Shown piece after piece: positions 58,837-64,000 of a stretch of DNA of 64,000 nucleotides; position 1 is the stretch's first letter; the number at the start of each line of letters is the position of its first letter. Location: contig JACPFJ010000006.1 in assembly GCA_016182975.1 (NCBI GenBank), forward strand, positions 124,001 to 188,000, given 5' to 3'. This DNA is from Deltaproteobacteria bacterium. Its GTDB lineage: Bacteria > Desulfobacterota > Desulfuromonadia > Geobacterales > Pseudopelobacteraceae. The position numbers and the translations under genes are program-made. The notes beneath the pieces are model-generated. The model made no database searches and was not told the origin of the DNA. It worked only from the letters and a program-made list of their open reading frames with translations.

Positions 58837-59334
58837 ATGCGCAAGCTGATGATGGCGTTTATCCTGATCATGCTGCCCGGCGTGGCCTTTGGCCTTGAGC
58901 AGAGCTTTACCCAGCAAGGGCTCAAGGCGACCGTAAAGCTGTCCCCCGAGAAACTCGAAACAGATGGTAAGGCGCAATTGTCCCTCAAGCTGAATAAGGA
59001 TGGGACAGCCGTCACTGACAGAGAAGTGATCCTTGAGGTCTACGAAAGAAACGCGGATCAACCGATTATCAAACGGCGAGTGGATATTCTCGACGCAGAG
59101 TATATCGATGCCTGGAAATTCGAGAATGCTGGTGATTACAAGATTGTCATAAAGATCCGCGACCTTCAAAAACCGGATGAGATCATTCAGTATGAGCTCA
59201 TGGCGACTGTAAGGGGCGCAGGCGAGGGTCATGGTTTTTTCGCGCATCATTTCAGCGGCGAAGGCGAGTGGGGGTGGTGGGGTGCGGGGCTCATGATCAT
59301 CATGATGGTCCCCATGATGGTCCTGGTGTTGTGA
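58837..59334 (+). CDS. exported YtkA/FixH-like beta-sandwich protein with C-terminal TM
   Basis: MRKLMMAFILIMLPGVAFGLEQSFTQQGLKATVKLSPEKLETDGKAQLSLKL...WWGAGLMIIMMVPMMVLVL; AGGAGG upstream. Confidence 0.7.
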   Translation: MRKLMMAFILIMLPGVAFGLEQSFTQQGLKATVKLSPEKLETDGKAQLSLKLNKDGTAVTDREVILEVYERNADQPIIKRRVDILDAEYIDAWKFENAGDYKIVIKIRDLQKPDEIIQYELMATVRGAGEGHGFFAHHFSGEGEWGWWGAGLMIIMMVPMMVLVL

Positions 59335-59369
59335 CCACAGCGACAAATACATTTTGACAGGAGGATGGC

Positions 59370-59537
59370 ATGAAAGGAACAACGATGATGAAACTTTTCT
59401 CCGCTGCGCTGCTGATTATCGGGACTCTCTCCCTGTCCGGCTGCATGGGCTTGTTGCATGGCAACCATCATGGGGACCAAGACAGGGACACCGCGGAGAG
59501 GTCCGATAACAGACGTGGAGGCGGGCATTCCCATTAA
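59370..59537 (+). CDS. 56-aa His-rich lipoprotein (below ORF-track cutoff)
   Basis: MKGTTMMKLFSAALLIIGTLSLSGCMGLLHGNHHGDQDRDTAERSDNRRGGGHSH*; lipobox LSGC; GGAGG upstream. Confidence 0.65.
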   Translation: MKGTTMMKLFSAALLIIGTLSLSGCMGLLHGNHHGDQDRDTAERSDNRRGGGHSH

Positions 59538-59651
59538 GAAGTTGAAAAGGATTGTATGCTTACACGTTTATGATAAAATTTAGTTATAAAGAATCAAGCC
59601 GGGGTTATTTGATAATAAGGAGGTGAAAAAGGGGGGGAATTTGCGATAGGT

Positions 59652-59667
59652 TGGCCCCATGCTTGAT
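59652..59667 (+). promoter_or_regulatory. candidate sigma54 promoter (TGGCCCC-ATGC-TTGAT)
   Basis: Upstream of ATG 59697; no clear dyad found. Confidence 0.4.
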
Positions 59668-59696
59668 CATCCCGTCGAAAGGAAGGAGAAGTCATC

Positions 59697-60068
59697 ATGA
59701 GAGGAATAATCGCAGCACTGATGCTTGTCGCGTTCTCGTTCGTGGCTGTGGCCCCCGTGACCGCCGTCGCCGCCGAGAAGAAGGTGAAGAGCGAGGTGGT
59801 CATGAAGGTCGGCAACAAGGTGCACCTCTTCCATAGCGGAACCGCCGACGTCAAGAAAGAGATCTGCCTCAATGACGTCATCACCGTCTACCGGGAGGGG
59901 GGTCCCAAGAACTCGGCCGGCAGAGAGGTGGGGCAGGTCAAGGTTCTCGGCTACGCTGGGGAACACTATTTCGAGGGCGAGGTGGTCAAGGGTGAGGTGA
60001 AGCCCGGCGACATCGCCAAGAAACCATCGGCCTCCTGCCTGATCCAGCCCGTCAGACATGACAATTGA
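59697..60068 (+). CDS. small exported protein, unknown function
   Basis: Signal peptide MRGIIAALMLVAFSFVAVAPVTAVAA; GGAGAAG upstream. Confidence 0.7.
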   Translation: MRGIIAALMLVAFSFVAVAPVTAVAAEKKVKSEVVMKVGNKVHLFHSGTADVKKEICLNDVITVYREGGPKNSAGREVGQVKVLGYAGEHYFEGEVVKGEVKPGDIAKKPSASCLIQPVRHDN

Positions 60069-60171
60069 CGTCGCGTTTCATCCGGTCCGGGTCAACGGCG
60101 CCCCGGACTGATTCCATCCCCTTCGGGTATATCAACTTTGAACGCATCTTCGGCAGCCCGCTACCTCTGAC

Positions 60172-61395
60172 ATGACCAAACCGCTACTCTATTCGGCCGC
60201 GATTATCCTTTCCGCCATACTCCTCTGGTTCGTGCTCGCCAACTACCGCGCCGCCGCCCCGCTGGCCGAGGAAAACCTGCGCGGGAGCGCCCTCTCCCTG
60301 GCCGCCGCCGTGGAGTCCATGGCGCGCCGCGACCCGACGCTCGACTCCCTCTCCACGTTCCAGCCGCCGGACGTCGCCTTCTTCGCCCTGATCGACCGCC
60401 AGGGGAGATACCGCTTCCATACCAACCCCGACCTGATCGGGAGCGCCGCGCAGGGGGAAATCCCCCGACCGGGGGCGCATGAGGCAGCGATGCACCTGGA
60501 GCGCAGGGTCGTCCTCGGCACCGGCGAAAAGGCGTACGAATTCATCCTTCCGCTTCACCTCCCCGATGAAGATCTGCTGCTGCGCCTGACGCTGCACACC
60601 TATCGGGCCGACGCCGTTGTCCGGCGCGCCCGCTTCACCCTGACCCTGCTCCTCTCGCTGCTCGCCACCTCATGGGGCCTGGCAGTCATCATCCTCCGCC
60701 TTGCCGCGCGAGAGGAGAGAAACCGCCGCGAGCTGGCGCAGAGGGAGGGGCTAGCCAGGCTGGGCGAGATGGGGGCCGCCCTGGCCCACGAGATCCGCAA
60801 CCCGCTGGCCGGCATCAAGGGATTCGCCCAGTGGATCGAAAAGAGGCCCGCCGACGAGCGTAACGCCATGCATGCCGGCCGGATCGTCGCCGAGGCCCGG
60901 CGACTGGAGGGGCTGGTGAACGATCTGCTCTCCTACGCCCGCAACGACGAATTACGGCAAACCCCGATCGCCGCCGGGGAGTTAGTCTCGCAGGCGCTGG
61001 ACCTCATCAGGGACGAGGCAAAGGGGCTGGGAGTGGCGATCAGGGAGGTCTGTCCTGACGGCCTGGTGATCAACGGGAACCGTGACAGGCTCCACCAACT
61101 CCTGCTCAATCTCAGCCGGAACGCCCTCCAGGCGATGCCGGAGGGGGGAGAGCTGCGCGTCGCGCTGCGAAAGGGAGCAGGGGGGATCGAGCTGTCGGTC
61201 GGCGACAGCGGGGAGGGGATACCCGCGGAACTTGTCGCTCGTCTCTTCGAGCCATTCTACACCACCAAGCCGAGGGGAACGGGGCTTGGGCTCGCACTTT
61301 GCAGGAAGATCGCCGAGGAGCACGGGGGTATGATCTCCGTGGAGAGCGCGCCGGGAAAGGGGAGCGTCTTCACGCTCACCCTGCCGGAGGCGTGA
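60172..61395 (+). CDS. membrane sensor histidine kinase
   Basis: LARLGEMGAALAHEIRNPLAGIKGFAQWIEK; GEGIPAELVARLFEPFYTTKPRGTGLGLAL. Confidence 0.93.
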   Translation: MTKPLLYSAAIILSAILLWFVLANYRAAAPLAEENLRGSALSLAAAVESMARRDPTLDSLSTFQPPDVAFFALIDRQGRYRFHTNPDLIGSAAQGEIPRPGAHEAAMHLERRVVLGTGEKAYEFILPLHLPDEDLLLRLTLHTYRADAVVRRARFTLTLLLSLLATSWGLAVIILRLAAREERNRRELAQREGLARLGEMGAALAHEIRNPLAGIKGFAQWIEKRPADERNAMHAGRIVAEARRLEGLVNDLLSYARNDELRQTPIAAGELVSQALDLIRDEAKGLGVAIREVCPDGLVINGNRDRLHQLLLNLSRNALQAMPEGGELRVALRKGAGGIELSVGDSGEGIPAELVARLFEPFYTTKPRGTGLGLALCRKIAEEHGGMISVESAPGKGSVFTLTLPEA

Positions 61396-61412
61396 ACCCA
61401 GAAAAAGATGAA

Positions 61413-61587
61413 CCTGAAAAATGCATTTGAAACACAGAGCAACGGAGCAACGGAGTAAAATCTGAGAATACTCTTGTTGGTAAAACCTTTTTGAGACTCA
61501 CCGTCTTGGTGAAACGTGCTTTTTATGTAAGACCTTGATTTCTCTGTTGCTCCGTTGCTCTGTGTTATTCCAACTGCCGTTTTCAGG
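61413..61587. repeat. ORF-less inverted-repeat element (ACACAGAGCAACGGAGCAAC arms)
   Basis: 20-bp perfect arms 61432-61451 / 61546-61565; termini cctgaaaaatgcattt / cctgaaaacggcagtt; core related to 56496-56672 in opposite orientation. Confidence 0.8.
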
Positions 61588-61618
61588 ATGAATGAATACA
61601 GGATAGGAGATCAAGCGA

Positions 61619-62932
<1,314 letters not shown>

Positions 62933-62986
62933 ATTGCACCTGTTTCAGAGAAGGGAAAACCGCTCCCTTCAAACAATTCCAATAAA

Positions 62987-63150
62987 CCTAAAAACGGCTT
63001 TTGGGTCCACGAAAGACACGAAATATCACGAAAAATTAAAATATTACAGCAGAAAAGCAATTCTCCAAACAGGTTGCACCATGATGTTACATATTTTAAT
63101 GATTTTGTTCGTGTTTTTCGTGCTTTTCGTGGACAACTGCTTTTTCCAGG
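62987..63150. repeat. ORF-less inverted-repeat element (CACGAAA-periodic arms)
   Basis: gtccacgaaagacacgaaatatcacgaaaaa ... ttcgtgtttttcgtgcttttcgtggac; termini cctaaaaacggctttt / cctggaaaaagcagtt. Confidence 0.75.
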
Positions 63151-63260
63151 ATAAATCAGCGCTGTTATGATATTTGCCATTGTTGGCACGAACCGTGAAG
63201 TGTATTCGTTCAGATGGACAACGCCGCCTGTCAATTGACCCCATGCGTGAGAAAATTACC

Positions 63261-63782
63261 ATGAAACCGGGACCTCTTTCCCTGCTCACAGTGCTGACGC
63301 TGACAATCAGCCAACTTCTGATCGCCGCCGCCTTTGCCGGCGACGATGCGGGGAAGAGCGGCCTGGATTTCAACCGCGGCTACGACGTCAACACGGTCGC
63401 CACGGTAACCGGGAGGGTGGTTTCCGTGCCGCGCCCCGGCGACGGGGAACACGCCTTTGTCGAGCTCAGAAGCGGCAACGAGACCCTCAACCTCTTCGTC
63501 GGCCCCGTCCCGCACTGGGAAAGGAACGGCATACCGCTCCAACCCAACGACGAGATCAGCGCCAGGGGGTCGAAGGCCCAGGGAAAGGACGGCAAGAGCT
63601 ACCTGCTCACCCGGACGCTGGAGAACCGCACGACCGGCAGGCAGGTCGATCTGAGGAACGAACGGGGCGAGGCGGCCTGGAACGGCGCGATCATGCGACC
63701 CATGCACCCGGAGCGCCCCTCCGGCGGGCAGCGCCACCAGGGGGGGATGATGCGCGGCGGCGGAGGCATGATGCGGCGCTGA
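63261..63782 (+). CDS. exported protein of unknown function with Gly/Met/Arg tail
   Basis: Signal peptide MKPGPLSLLTVLTLTISQLLIAAAFAGDD; start 63243 or 63261. Confidence 0.6.
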   Translation: MKPGPLSLLTVLTLTISQLLIAAAFAGDDAGKSGLDFNRGYDVNTVATVTGRVVSVPRPGDGEHAFVELRSGNETLNLFVGPVPHWERNGIPLQPNDEISARGSKAQGKDGKSYLLTRTLENRTTGRQVDLRNERGEAAWNGAIMRPMHPERPSGGQRHQGGMMRGGGGMMRR

Positions 63783-63788
63783 ATGAGC

Positions 63789-63952
63789 CTGAAAAAAGGC
63801 ATTTGAAACGCAAAGACGCCAGGTCGCAAAGAAAAAACAATATGGTTAACCCCAGAAAGCCATAACCTGCTGGGTGAGAAACAAGTCTCCTATATTCAGT
63901 TGATTTTCTTGGCGTCTTTGCGCCCTTGCGTTAATTTACTGCTTAAAACACC
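63789..63952. repeat. ORF-less inverted-repeat element (ACGCAAAGACGCCA arms)
   Basis: cctgaaaaaaggcatttgaaacgcaaagacgcc ... ttggcgtctttgcgcccttgcgtt. Confidence 0.75.
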
Positions 63953-64000
63953 TGACGGAGGAAATGCGGTGAGGATACGTAATACATTTTCAAAACAACT

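Noticed and set aside
63183-63200. TGGCACGAACCGTGAA as a sigma54 promoter
   Set aside because: -12 match is weak (GTGAA) and no upstream dyad was found; not enough support.

Overview
The gene content looks like a deltaproteobacterial, Geobacter-like chromosome segment; the taxonomy is inferred from gene content only. The left half (1 to ~34.4 kb, almost all minus strand) is a surface or flagellar glycan locus. It has two giant multi-module glycosyltransferase proteins, one of which runs off the left edge and is missing from the ORF track. It also has GalE, two radical-SAM proteins, a GH57-like protein, two ATP-grasp enzymes, split transketolase, pyruvyltransferase, many methyltransferases, a pseudaminic-acid-type PseB/PseC/PseI set with a PseF-PseG fusion, and TPR proteins. 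A HepT/MntA-type HEPN-MNT module (34.5-35.4 kb) lies between an intact NtrC-family gene and a frameshifted copy of an NtrC 3' end. The right half (36.9-64 kb) carries two-component systems, an Omp85-like protein, an MsbA-like ABC exporter, SSB, an HMA/DUF2318/FtsX/LolD operon, a kinase/NtrC/CusCBA-type metal efflux cluster and many small periplasmic metal-type proteins. The two most interesting signals in this half are: (i) a predicted sigma54 regulon, with a 28-29 bp dyad (GAATAT-TCCACA-..-TGTnGGATATTC) placed roughly 70-100 bp upstream of variant TGGCACGN4TTGAT promoters at several metal-related operons; (ii) a family of inverted-repeat elements with similar termini (CCTGAAAAnnGCAnTT) but different quasi-periodic arms, inserted just after stop codons, plus a GxxExxY ORF bracketed by perfect 33-bp inverted repeats between the cusB-like and cusA-like genes. 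All family names come from reading protein sequence; no database search was run.
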